Part shown: positions 51,859-60,218 of the stretch, piece by piece
How the letters are laid out: every line of letters begins with the position of its first letter
Numbering within the stretch: position 1 is the stretch's first letter
NCBI RefSeq assembly: GCF_027942295.1
Contig: NZ_CP101416.1
Location: 4,140,501-4,204,500 of the forward strand
Length of the DNA stretch: 64,000 nt
Reading direction: 5' to 3'
Origin: Pseudanabaena sp. Chao 1811
GTDB taxonomy: Bacteria; Cyanobacteriota; Cyanobacteriia; Pseudanabaenales; Pseudanabaenaceae
Translations under genes and position numbers: made by a program
Notes under the pieces: model-generated
What the model saw: the letters and a program-made list of their open reading frames with translations, nothing else
Told to the model about the DNA's origin: nothing
The model's database searches: none

Positions 51859-52165
51859 ATATATCTATAGAGAGTTGCGAAATAGAATCTTAGAACAATC
51901 CTTATTGCTAATGATTTATCAATATCAATAAGCGACTGTTTTTAATTCTTCGCTTTGACGGGATGTCTTTTGACTTAAACGAGCTTATAACGTAAGGATA
52001 TCAATGCTTAAACTAGTTGTATTGAAGCATCTAGAATCCAAACTCAACGAACATTCTTAAATCTAGATGAACATTTTGCTAAGCTCTTGATGATTGCCTT
52101 AGCCTAATATCAACATCCGACAATCAACCACCTCAATCAGTATTGAAAACCCCATTGAAAATACT

Positions 52166-52666
52166 ATGCTGGAATACCTTCCGCCATTAAATGACCATAA
52201 CTTACCTTATCCCGATACGATTCATCCAATCGTGGTGCATTTTGTAATTGCGATGGTGTTGTTTGCCGTAGTATGCGATGCGATCGGCTACTTCACCCGT
52301 AATCCTCGACTATACGAAGTTAGCTGGTGGAATCTATTTTTTGCCACTATTTCTATCTTTATTGCGATTATCTTTGGGCAAATTGAAGCAGGACTCGCAG
52401 AACCTTATAGTTCAGTAGAAGCTACTCTAAACCTACATACCATCATCGGTTGGTCACTTTCGGGAATCATTGCTGCGATTACAGGATGGCGCTATGTCTT
52501 GCGTGTCCGTGATCCCAAGACTTTACCTGTTTCCTTTCTTGGTGCAGGCTTGTTGCTCACAGTAATAGTTCTTTTTCAAGTTTATTTAGGTGATTTACTG
52601 GTTTGGGTTTATGGACTGCACACCGTGCCAGTGGTAGAAGCTTTAAGGGAGGCTAGTTTGAAATGA
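52166..52666 (+). CDS. DUF2231 family membrane protein
   Basis: The 166-residue protein has about four membrane segments (near residues 22-45, 57-78, 90-115 and 123-150). The N-terminal motif DTIHPIVVHFVIAMVLFAVV is the hallmark of DUF2231. A second histidine lies at LNLHTIIGWSLSGIIAAITG. Conserved histidines on membrane helices suggest heme or metal binding, which is an inference. It overlaps the next gene by 4 nt (ATGA), so the two are translationally coupled. Both sit before the oxidase genes, which suggests an assembly or electron-transfer role. Confidence 0.82.
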   Translation: MLEYLPPLNDHNLPYPDTIHPIVVHFVIAMVLFAVVCDAIGYFTRNPRLYEVSWWNLFFATISIFIAIIFGQIEAGLAEPYSSVEATLNLHTIIGWSLSGIIAAITGWRYVLRVRDPKTLPVSFLGAGLLLTVIVLFQVYLGDLLVWVYGLHTVPVVEALREASLK

Positions 52667-53262
52667 TAGCAACTTTAATCGATCAATTACATGGTCAATT
52701 GGGCATGAATGGTTTACCCTACAGCATTCCCATTCATCCGAATCTGGTTCACTTGACCCTCGGCTTGTTTATTGTAGCGATCGGGTTTGATATTGTGGGC
52801 GTATTTTTCGTTTTGGAAAAGCCTCTATTCAAATTTATGGCAATTCCTGCGGCAAGGTCGAATTTCTTTGATGTTGGTTGGTACAACATGGTCGGGGCAG
52901 CGATCGTCACCTTCTTTACAGTGGGAGCAGGCTTTTATGAAATCCTTCTCGCGACACCAGATGAGAATGTGAAGAGCGCTTGGGGTTTACAAGCGATGGA
53001 AACAATGATCTGGCATGGTGTGGGCGGTGTCCTGTTATTAGCTCTGATTGTGGGCATGACGGTCTGGCGTGGATTTCAGCGCTATCTCTGGCGCAAAGAT
53101 CTTGGTCAGCAGGTACAGTGGAGCTATTTGTTAGCAGGATTGGTAATTTTTGCGATTATGTTTGTGCATGGGACTTTGGGCGCACAGCTTGCCTCAGAGT
53201 TTGGGGTACATATCACCGCCGATCGCCTGTTACGTTTAGGTCAAGATCTGAATTCGTTATAG
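52663..53262 (+). CDS. DUF2231 family membrane protein
   Basis: The 199-residue paralog has PYSIPIHPNLVHLTLGLFIV, again a histidine-bearing first helix, with further membrane segments near 70-95, 110-135 and 150-175. Additional histidines occur in MIWHGVGGVLLLALI and VHGTLGAQL. It ends 8 nt before the subunit II gene start. The tandem pair plus oxidase arrangement is known to me from other cyanobacterial alternative oxidase loci, but the function is unassigned. Confidence 0.8.
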   Translation: MIATLIDQLHGQLGMNGLPYSIPIHPNLVHLTLGLFIVAIGFDIVGVFFVLEKPLFKFMAIPAARSNFFDVGWYNMVGAAIVTFFTVGAGFYEILLATPDENVKSAWGLQAMETMIWHGVGGVLLLALIVGMTVWRGFQRYLWRKDLGQQVQWSYLLAGLVIFAIMFVHGTLGAQLASEFGVHITADRLLRLGQDLNSL

Positions 53263-53270
53263 GGAGATCT

Positions 53271-54173
53271 ATGAAACTACGCACGATTTTAATTTTGGTG
53301 GGTGTAGCGATCGCGATCGCCCTGATTAGTCTCTGGATGGGACAAGCCGCCTACACATGGTTTCCACCCCAAGCTTCCGCCGAATCAATCTTAGTGGATA
53401 ACCTATTTAGCTTTTTGGTAACCTTAGGAACTTTCATCTTTCTGGGTGTGGTCGGAACTTTAACCTATTCTGTTCTGTTTCAACGCGCTGAGAAATACGA
53501 TCTTAGTGATGGACCTCACATCGAAGGCAATGTCAAATTAGAAATCATCTGGACAGTAATTCCCTTTGCATTGGTGATTTGGATTGCCGCCTATAGCTAT
53601 CAAATCTATGACCAGATGTCGATTTTAGGACCAATGGAACATGCGCATCATGGATCGATGATGGCATCGGCAAATGCAGATGAAGTCAGTAAACCGAAGG
53701 CTGAAGAAATTGAAAAAATCCAAGTGCTAGCAAGGCAATGGGCTTGGGAATTTCATTACGCTAATGGCACAAATGGTGAAGTCAGCAGTACTGAGTTACA
53801 TTTGCCGAATAATCGCCGTATTAAGCTTGTCCTCCATTCTGAAGATGTGTTGCATGGCTTATTTATTCCTGCTTTTCGAGTGAAGCAAGATGTAATTCCG
53901 GGACATGATATTGATTTTGAATTTACGCCCATCCGTGAAGGCAAATATCGCTTGCGCGATTCGCAATATAGCGGCACTTATTTTGCGGCGATGCAAACGG
54001 ATGTAGTAGTGGAATCGCCTGAAGCCTATCAAAAATGGTTAGCGGATGCTTCTATCGCTACGCCTGTAGCTGCCTATAATCGTGCATCTAATGAATATGC
54101 TAAACGAGCGAATGCAAATAATTGGGCGACAGTTATCCCTGCGGCTCCGCCTGTGGTGAATTATTCCAATTAA
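53271..54173 (+). CDS. ctaC: Cytochrome oxidase subunit II lacking CuA (alternative oxidase)
   Basis: The start is ATG 53271, preceded by AGGGAG at 53261-53266; a longer open frame upstream lies within the DUF2231 gene in another frame. The 300-residue protein has an N-terminal signal-like helix, two membrane segments (about 45-70, FSFLVTLGTFIFLGVVGTLT, and 92-112) and a cupredoxin domain (about 145-250). The CuA loop is altered. Where oxidases with CuA have Cys, Cys and His, here Asp230, Ser234 and Phe238 stand (DSQYSGTYFAAM). Met241 and the earlier histidine in DVLHGLFIP remain. This matches cyanobacterial alternative respiratory oxidases (ARTO), thought to oxidise quinol rather than cytochrome c. 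The symbol is by position. Confidence 0.88.
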   Translation: MKLRTILILVGVAIAIALISLWMGQAAYTWFPPQASAESILVDNLFSFLVTLGTFIFLGVVGTLTYSVLFQRAEKYDLSDGPHIEGNVKLEIIWTVIPFALVIWIAAYSYQIYDQMSILGPMEHAHHGSMMASANADEVSKPKAEEIEKIQVLARQWAWEFHYANGTNGEVSSTELHLPNNRRIKLVLHSEDVLHGLFIPAFRVKQDVIPGHDIDFEFTPIREGKYRLRDSQYSGTYFAAMQTDVVVESPEAYQKWLADASIATPVAAYNRASNEYAKRANANNWATVIPAAPPVVNYSN

Positions 54174-54189
54174 ATATGGAGGTCAACCT

Positions 54190-54735
54190 ATGTCTGATCT
54201 ATTAGAAAAAAATCTAAAAGAAGGTTCTAGGAAGAGAAACCCTAAACGAATTATTGCATTGACTGCTATTGGGGCAATTCCTGTGGGTATTGGAATTTGT
54301 TTTATTCAAGTTCCGATCGGTTGCGCTTGCGGTAATCCGGGAATTCAAGCGTCTGGTACTTATCTGAGATCCCAAGAAGCTTACTACCTAGAGCATCAGA
54401 CTTTTAGCAAATCTTTCGAGTCCCTAAAGATTGCACCGATTCCTGACACAACAACTCGTTATCTCTTCTCTACAGAAGTAATTAGCGATCGCGCATATAT
54501 TTATGCAACGCCCAGAGAAGTACCTACTGATCTATTTCGCTTAGGAATCACTAAAGCTGAGATCGCTGGGCTTGTTGGTGCTGTTGCCTACGATAAGAAA
54601 CGCCAAGCTACAGTTTCCATTCTATGTATATCGGAAAGTAATACTTTCGATAAGCCACCTACGCCTATATTCAATGGTGAGCAATTTACTTGTCCCAGTG
54701 GATTTTCAGGCAGCTCGCGATCGGGCATCAACTAA
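54190..54735 (+). CDS. Type IV pilin-like (GspG/H) protein
   Basis: The 181-residue protein has a basic N-terminus and one hydrophobic helix (about 22-43, IIALTAIGAIPVGIGICFI). An extracytoplasmic domain follows, starting with TYLRSQEAYYLEHQTFSKSF, a pattern seen in cyanobacterial pilin-like GspG/H proteins. There is no clear prepilin peptidase site with a Gly-Phe junction and conserved Glu5, so it is atypical. Four cysteines (CACG early, C and C late) could form disulfides. It is set between subunits II and I of the oxidase, with gaps of 16 and 47 nt, so it is transcribed with them. Confidence 0.65.
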   Translation: MSDLLEKNLKEGSRKRNPKRIIALTAIGAIPVGIGICFIQVPIGCACGNPGIQASGTYLRSQEAYYLEHQTFSKSFESLKIAPIPDTTTRYLFSTEVISDRAYIYATPREVPTDLFRLGITKAEIAGLVGAVAYDKKRQATVSILCISESNTFDKPPTPIFNGEQFTCPSGFSGSSRSGIN

Positions 54736-54782
54736 TTCAACATGTCATCCGTTCCCACAATCCTTAATCAGGTTTATTCTTT

Positions 54783-56459
54783 ATGACTAATATTTCTATT
54801 GATGCGATCGCGGATACGCGCCCACCAGAAAAGCCTGAAGACTGGCGGCGATTCTTTGGATTTAGTACCGATCATAAAGTGATTGGGATTCAATATATCG
54901 TTACTTCCTTTTTCTTCTTTCTCATTGGTGGCATTCTGGCGATGGTAATTCGGGGTGAACTGATTACCCCCGAATCGGATTTAGTCGATCGCGCAGTGTA
55001 TAACTCCATGTTCACGATGCACGGCACGATCATGCTGTTCCTGTGGACATTTCCTGTGTTGGTAGGTTTATCCAACTACTTAGTGCCATTGATGATCGGC
55101 GCACGCGACATGGCTTTCCCGCGTTTAAATGCCGTTGCCTTTTGGATGGTTCCCGTATTTGGGATTATTCTGATGGCAAGCTTCTTTATTCCAGGGGGAA
55201 CTTCGCAATCAGGCTGGTGGGCTTATCCGCCTGTGAGTTTGCAAAATCCTACGGGGAAGATTGTTAACGGTCAGTTCCTTTGGTTGCTTGCAGTCGCTAT
55301 TTCGGGCGTATCTTCGATTATGGGCGCGATTAACTTCGTGACCACGATTTTCCGAATGCGAACTACAGGCATGACTTGGTTCAAAATGCCTGTGTTTGTC
55401 TGGACAGTGCTTGCCGCACAGCTAATTCAGTTATTTGGATTGCCAGCGCTGACCGCAGGAGCGGTGATGCTCTTATCTGACTTAACCTTCGGCACTAGCT
55501 TTTTCGATCCTGCTAAAGGCGGCGATCCCGTTCTCTTTCAACACTTTTTTTGGTTCTATTCCCATCCTGCGGTCTATGTGATTATCCTGCCCATATTTGG
55601 GATTTTCTCGGAAATTTTCCCTGTCTATGCCCGTAAGCCTCTCTTTGGTTATAAATTTGTCGCAGTTTCTTCGCTAATCATTACGGGACTGAGCGCTACG
55701 GTTTGGGTGCATCATATGTTTGCCAGTGGCACGCCTAGTTGGATGCGGATGTTCTTCATGGCAACCTCAATGTTAATTTCTGTACCTACAGGAATCAAAG
55801 TTTTTGCATGGGTCGCCACCATTTGGGGCGGTAAGATCAAGCTCAATACAGCGATGCTATTTGGGTTAGGAGCGTTGGTGATGTTCGTGTTCGCAGGGAT
55901 TACAGGCATCATGCTTGCCTCTGTGCCTGTGGATATTCATGTGAATAACACCTACTTTGTGGTTGGACATTTCCATTATGTAATCTATGGTGCGGCGGTT
56001 TTGGGTATCTATGCAGCGCTCTATCATTGGTTCCCCAAGATGACAGGGAGAATGTATTCCGAAGGTTTAGGAAAACTCCATTTTATCCTCACCTTTATCG
56101 GCACAAATGCTTGTTTTTTCCCGATGCATCCCCTCGGTTTGCAAGGAATGCCCCGTCGCGTTGCCTCCTACGATCCAGAGTTTGCTTTCTGGAATGTGAT
56201 TGCTAGTTTAGGCGGATTTCTCTTAGGAGTATCGACATTACCATTCTTGCTTAACATGATTGGCTCATGGGTACAGGGTGAAAAAGCTCCCAAAAATCCT
56301 TGGCGGGCGATCGGTCTGGAATGGCTAGTTTCTTCGCCGCCATCCCATGAGAACTTTGAGGAGTTGCCGATTGTAATTTCCGAACCCTACGGCTATGGCA
56401 AAGATGAACCCTTAGTTTCTAATCCTGATAAATTGGAGGTAGCTCATGCAACCAGTTGA
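54783..56459 (+). CDS. ctaD: Heme-copper oxidase subunit I
   Basis: The 558-residue catalytic subunit reduces oxygen to water at the heme a3-CuB site in the membrane. It has twelve expected membrane helices. Ligands are seen in MHGTIMLFLW (heme), SHPAVYVIILP (CuB histidine with the cross-linked tyrosine), VHHMFASG (two CuB histidines) and VVGHFHYVIYG (heme histidines). The K-channel lysine is in VPTGIKVF. The D-channel aspartate is in MIGARDMAFP. The glutamate of A1-type oxidases is absent: the motif YSHPAVY places it in the A2 group. It lies before and overlaps ctaE by 14 nt. Its neighbours mark it as the alternative oxidase. Confidence 0.95.
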   Translation: MTNISIDAIADTRPPEKPEDWRRFFGFSTDHKVIGIQYIVTSFFFFLIGGILAMVIRGELITPESDLVDRAVYNSMFTMHGTIMLFLWTFPVLVGLSNYLVPLMIGARDMAFPRLNAVAFWMVPVFGIILMASFFIPGGTSQSGWWAYPPVSLQNPTGKIVNGQFLWLLAVAISGVSSIMGAINFVTTIFRMRTTGMTWFKMPVFVWTVLAAQLIQLFGLPALTAGAVMLLSDLTFGTSFFDPAKGGDPVLFQHFFWFYSHPAVYVIILPIFGIFSEIFPVYARKPLFGYKFVAVSSLIITGLSATVWVHHMFASGTPSWMRMFFMATSMLISVPTGIKVFAWVATIWGGKIKLNTAMLFGLGALVMFVFAGITGIMLASVPVDIHVNNTYFVVGHFHYVIYGAAVLGIYAALYHWFPKMTGRMYSEGLGKLHFILTFIGTNACFFPMHPLGLQGMPRRVASYDPEFAFWNVIASLGGFLLGVSTLPFLLNMIGSWVQGEKAPKNPWRAIGLEWLVSSPPSHENFEELPIVISEPYGYGKDEPLVSNPDKLEVAHATS

Positions 56460-57060
56460 TACTTCTGTTGGTGACAATCCCATTCTGGAAGTTACCCACG
56501 AATCTGCCCATAGCGATCATCCCGACAATCGGCTATTTGGCTTTGTCGTATTCCTACTTTCTGAAAGCGTCATTTTCCTGAGCTTTTTTACTGCCTATAT
56601 TGTTTATAAAACGACAGCCCTCCACTGGCGACCTGATGGTGTCACAGGCTTAGAAATTAAAGATCCCACGATTAATACAATCGTTCTCGTATCAAGTAGT
56701 TTCACGATCTACATTGCTGAGAAATTTCTCCATAAAAAGCAACTATGGAGGTTTCGCGCCTTCTGGCTCCTGACGATCGCTATGGGTAGTTATTTCCTCT
56801 ACGGTCAAGCCGTGGAATGGAGTGGTTTAGCCTTTGGCTTCGGGGATGGCGTGTTTGGCGGTAGTTTCTATTTGCTAACTGGGTTTCACGGTTTACACGT
56901 TTTAACGGGTGTACTTTTGCAGTTAATAATATTAGTGCGATCGTTCCTTCCCAATGAATATGACAAGGGTTTATATGGCATTGAAGCAACTTCGCTATTC
57001 TGGCATTTTGTCGATGTGATTTGGATTGCGTTGTTTACGTTGATTTATGTGTGGCAATGA
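56446..57060 (+). CDS. ctaE: Cytochrome oxidase subunit III
   Basis: The 204-residue protein has about five membrane segments and the family motifs FLLSESVIFLSFFTAYIVY, GSFYLLTGFHGLHVLTGVL and LFWHFVDVIWIALFTLIYVW. Short five-helix versions lacking the first two helices are normal for cyanobacteria and other bacteria. It begins inside the last codons of ctaD and should be translated together with it. It ends the oxidase operon; a repeat follows. Confidence 0.95.
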   Translation: MQPVDTSVGDNPILEVTHESAHSDHPDNRLFGFVVFLLSESVIFLSFFTAYIVYKTTALHWRPDGVTGLEIKDPTINTIVLVSSSFTIYIAEKFLHKKQLWRFRAFWLLTIAMGSYFLYGQAVEWSGLAFGFGDGVFGGSFYLLTGFHGLHVLTGVLLQLIILVRSFLPNEYDKGLYGIEATSLFWHFVDVIWIALFTLIYVWQ

Positions 57061-57071
57061 TTATGGGGCTA

Positions 57072-57199
57072 TTGGCTGTTAGCGATTAGCTTTTAGCTTT
57101 TAGCCTTTTGTAACGTGATTTAGTTATCTCTGCATTCTTTAGCTAAATAACTTCTACATTCAATTAAAGCTAATAGCTAAAAGCTAACAGCTAAAAGCC
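57072..57199. repeat. Heptamer-rich inverted repeat array
   Basis: Clusters of seven-base units such as TTAGCTT, TTAGCGA, AGCTAAA and AGCTAAC occur at about 57072-57105 and, in reverse complement, at about 57168-57199. The spacer between them has no gene. Short tandemly repeated heptamers are known from cyanobacterial genomes. The arms could pair to a large stem-loop after the oxidase operon. Confidence 0.6.
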
Positions 57200-57221
57200 A
57201 TTTCCAAATAAGGAGAACCCA

Positions 57222-58739
57222 ATGATTATTGATGACAATTATTACGATGTGATTATTATTGGAACTGGTGCAGGTGGTGGAACCCTTGCCTATAAACTCG
57301 CTTCCACAGGTAAAAAAATCCTGATTCTGGAACGTGGTGACTTCATGCCCCTCGAAGAACAGAATCGCAGCAATATCGATATCTTTCAGCGCGATCGCTA
57401 TCATGCCCCTGAGCAATGGTATGACCACACAGGCGAGCCATTCTCACCGCAAACTAACTATGCGATCGGTGGGAATACCAAAATCTATGGTGCGGCTCTA
57501 TTGCGGCGGCGCGAGAAGGACTTTGAAGCAGTCACTCATCAAGCGGGAATTTCCCCAGAATGGTGCGTGAAGTATGACGAATTTGAGCCTTACTACACCG
57601 AAGCCGAAAATCTCTACAAGGTGCATGGAGAGACAAATTCTGATAGCACTGAACCAACTCACAGCGCTGATTATCCCTATCCTGCGGTCAGCCATGAGCC
57701 TGAGATCCAGAAGATCTATGAGGCGATCGCTAATCAAGGTTTGCATCCCTCCACAATCCCCCTCGGTTTGACCCGTCAAGAGGATGACCCCACTAGCGAC
57801 TCTGAAGAAAGTTGCCTCGTCCCTGCCTTGAAATCTGCCAATGTCACCTTGAAAACTCAAGCCAAAGTCATCAGTCTCCATACCAATCCATCGGGGCGAT
57901 CGGTGAAGGGAGTAGAAGCAGAAGTCGGTGGACAGTCCTATCTCTTTTTAGGCGATATTGTCGTGCTTGCCTGTGGTGCGATCAATTCGGCGGCGTTGCT
58001 ATTGCGATCGGCTAATGATTCCCATCCCAAAGGGCTTGCCAATAGCTCCGATCAGGTGGGACGGAATTTGATGAAAAGCCTGTTTTCATCGGTAGTCCAA
58101 CTCAGTACTAAGCCCAATAATGGCTCTTTCCAAAAGTCGATTTATGTAAATGATTTCTATTGGGGTGATGCAGATTTTCCCTATCCAATGGGACATATTC
58201 AGAACTCTGGTGGACTACTCACCGACATCATTTTTGCGGAATCTCCTCCTGTATTTTCCATTGTTGCCAAGCTCATGCCCAACTTTGGATTGAAGCAGTT
58301 AGCCACCCATTCCATCGGCTGGTGGGCTCAAACGGAGGATTTGCCAGACTCCAATAATCGGGTGCGTCTTGAAAATAATAAAATCCATATCGATTACAAT
58401 CCCAACAATACGGAAGCCCACGATCGCTTAATTTATCGCTGGACTGATGTGTTAAAAAATATCGAGAAGTCTCTAGATGGCTTCCGCACGGGATTCCTGC
58501 ATCCCCGTGCCGAGTCGCCTTTGCAAGTGGTTGCCAATCAATGCGGAACCTGTCGCTTTGGTGACGATCCCTCAACTTCCGTTTTAGATCGCAATTGCCG
58601 CGCCCACGATCTCGATAATCTCTACGTTGTCGATGGCAGTTTCTTTCCATCTAATGCGGCGGTGAGTCCTGCTTTGACGATTATTGCTAATGCTTTGAGA
58701 GTAGGCGATCGGTTGATCGAGAGGTTGAATACAGGTTGA
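57222..58739 (+). CDS. GMC-family FAD oxidoreductase
   Basis: The 505-residue enzyme has the FAD-binding start YDVIIIGTGAGGGTLAYKLA with ERGD at the end of the second strand. GGNTKIYGAALLRRRE corresponds to the family G-N-x-x-Y/W FAD loop. A central region (residues about 170-260) leads to ACGAINSAALLLRSAND. The C-terminal block has QCGTCRFGDDP and LYVVDGSFFPSNAAVSPAL, the GMC C-terminal signature. These enzymes oxidise alcohols or sugars. The substrate cannot be read off. An AAGGAGA lies 7-13 nt before the ATG. The gene follows the oxidase operon after 161 nt and may feed electrons to it, but that is a guess. Confidence 0.88.
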   Translation: MIIDDNYYDVIIIGTGAGGGTLAYKLASTGKKILILERGDFMPLEEQNRSNIDIFQRDRYHAPEQWYDHTGEPFSPQTNYAIGGNTKIYGAALLRRREKDFEAVTHQAGISPEWCVKYDEFEPYYTEAENLYKVHGETNSDSTEPTHSADYPYPAVSHEPEIQKIYEAIANQGLHPSTIPLGLTRQEDDPTSDSEESCLVPALKSANVTLKTQAKVISLHTNPSGRSVKGVEAEVGGQSYLFLGDIVVLACGAINSAALLLRSANDSHPKGLANSSDQVGRNLMKSLFSSVVQLSTKPNNGSFQKSIYVNDFYWGDADFPYPMGHIQNSGGLLTDIIFAESPPVFSIVAKLMPNFGLKQLATHSIGWWAQTEDLPDSNNRVRLENNKIHIDYNPNNTEAHDRLIYRWTDVLKNIEKSLDGFRTGFLHPRAESPLQVVANQCGTCRFGDDPSTSVLDRNCRAHDLDNLYVVDGSFFPSNAAVSPALTIIANALRVGDRLIERLNTG

Positions 58740-58774
58740 ACTTGAAGTATCTTTATGTCTTTAAATTACTTAAG

Positions 58775-58837
58775 CTAGATAACCAAGTTTACGATATTTA
58801 GCAAAAAATTGCTTTTTCCGTAAACTTCGTTATCTAG
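58775..58837. repeat. 19-bp inverted repeat with inner hairpin
   Basis: Arms 58775-58793 and 58819-58837 match with one mismatch and enclose an AT-rich loop with its own small stem (GCAAAAAATTGC). It lies after the GMC gene stop, so it could be a terminator or a small mobile palindrome. Confidence 0.55.
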
Positions 58838-58891
58838 GTAGAAAAACTGATAAATTAGTTAACTTCTTCAATCTCTTTAAGACTAACTTTT

Positions 58892-60136
58892 ATGTTTAAC
58901 AATAACACTTTTAAAATATTTGCAGAAAAAGAGATTTACAAGGTAATTCAAGATAAAAATCAGAGTATTGAAATTGAGATTAATAGCAAGTCAGAAAACT
59001 ATATTTTAAATGTTAATGAGATTGATTTTATAAATTACTTAGTTGATAAATACTCTATCAAAAATATCAATCTTAAATTTAATGAGAAATTTATTACAAC
59101 ACATGAAAAAGACATTCCTTTGGAACAATTCCCTTCGCTAGGATTTCGTAGTATTGGACGTAGTGAGGTATATAAAAAAGGCGTTATAAGATATCATATC
59201 CCATATGAAGGACGTGAAGAGCTACTGCATTGTATTCCCAGTAGTCGTCTTATGTGGACACTTGACGTTTTAGTAGAAAATAATTGCTTGTGTTTCGATA
59301 TTATCAACTTTTATGATGATTCCCAAAGAATAGTGAATGAGGCTAATGGAAATATTCACAATATAGAACGTCAATCTAATAATATTATAGCTGATGTTAG
59401 TGCTTATAATTCCACTTTATTCTATTCTATTGAAACTTTAGTTAAACAACGTAAACAGCATTTTTTTAAAACAAATAATCTACTTAATTCTCTTGGCGTA
59501 CCAATCAGAAAAACTGAGAATCTCCCAAATACTTTTGCTATCCCGACTGCTCAAACAAGTAAAAAATTTAAAATTCCTGAACCGATAGTTACAGAGCAAG
59601 GATACAAACCAGACCCAACTTTAGAAGTTTCTATTTATCAAGAGATACTACAAACAATACATGATGTTGGCAAACAGTTTGAGCGTATGCCTTCGACTTA
59701 TGCAAGTAAAAATGAGGAGGATTTACGAGATCATATACTACTATTCTTAGAGCCTCGATTTGAAGGATCTGCAACTGGCGAAACATTCAATAAAAAAGGA
59801 AAGACTGATATCTTGCTTCGCTATCAAAATTCAAATGTTTTTATTGCTGAATGTAAGTTTTGGAAAGGGGCAAAAAGTTTTCTTAAAACAATTACTCAGT
59901 TGCTTGGATATTTAACGTGGCGTGACTCAAAAGCTGCTGTAGTAATTTTTTCTCAGAATCAAGATTTTTCATCTGTCATTAAAACAGTTGAAAAAGAAGC
60001 GCCAGAGCATCCAAACTTTTTAGGTTTTGTAAACAAAAATGAGGAGACATGGCTCAACTACCGATTTCACATTGATGGTGATCCTAATCGTGAGATAAAA
60101 GTTGCAGTTTTACTGTTTCATATACCAGACAAATAA
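58892..60136 (+). CDS. PD-(D/E)XK nuclease-like protein, AT-rich
   Basis: The 414-residue protein has an N-terminal part of unknown fold (1-210) and a C-terminal domain that resembles a restriction-endonuclease core. The likely active residues are Asp306 in KGKTDILLRY and Glu320-Cys-Lys322 in VFIAECKFWKG, after a helix with EDLRDHILLFLEPRFEG. Such motifs occur in Mrr-like and other defence nucleases. The DNA is markedly AT-rich and lacks HIP1 sites, unlike the GMC gene before it, which points to horizontal gain. It ends 24 nt before an IS1-family element. No methylase or helicase partner is seen, so the role is open. Confidence 0.7.
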   Translation: MFNNNTFKIFAEKEIYKVIQDKNQSIEIEINSKSENYILNVNEIDFINYLVDKYSIKNINLKFNEKFITTHEKDIPLEQFPSLGFRSIGRSEVYKKGVIRYHIPYEGREELLHCIPSSRLMWTLDVLVENNCLCFDIINFYDDSQRIVNEANGNIHNIERQSNNIIADVSAYNSTLFYSIETLVKQRKQHFFKTNNLLNSLGVPIRKTENLPNTFAIPTAQTSKKFKIPEPIVTEQGYKPDPTLEVSIYQEILQTIHDVGKQFERMPSTYASKNEEDLRDHILLFLEPRFEGSATGETFNKKGKTDILLRYQNSNVFIAECKFWKGAKSFLKTITQLLGYLTWRDSKAAVVIFSQNQDFSSVIKTVEKEAPEHPNFLGFVNKNEETWLNYRFHIDGDPNREIKVAVLLFHIPDK

Positions 60137-60218
60137 GTAACACAAAAATCAAAATCTTTAGGCACTGGTCAGTAAATTAGTGGCATGAGAAAATAGAAGC
60201 AGAGCCAAGGAGAAAGCC

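Noticed and set aside
52980-53270. A longer N-terminus for oxidase subunit II
   Set aside because: The extra stretch overlaps the DUF2231 gene in another frame and has no membrane or signal character. ATG 53271 has AGGGAG ahead and gives a normal subunit II start.
57072-57199. CRISPR array
   Set aside because: Units are only 7 bases, contiguous and partly inverted, with no spacers of constant length.
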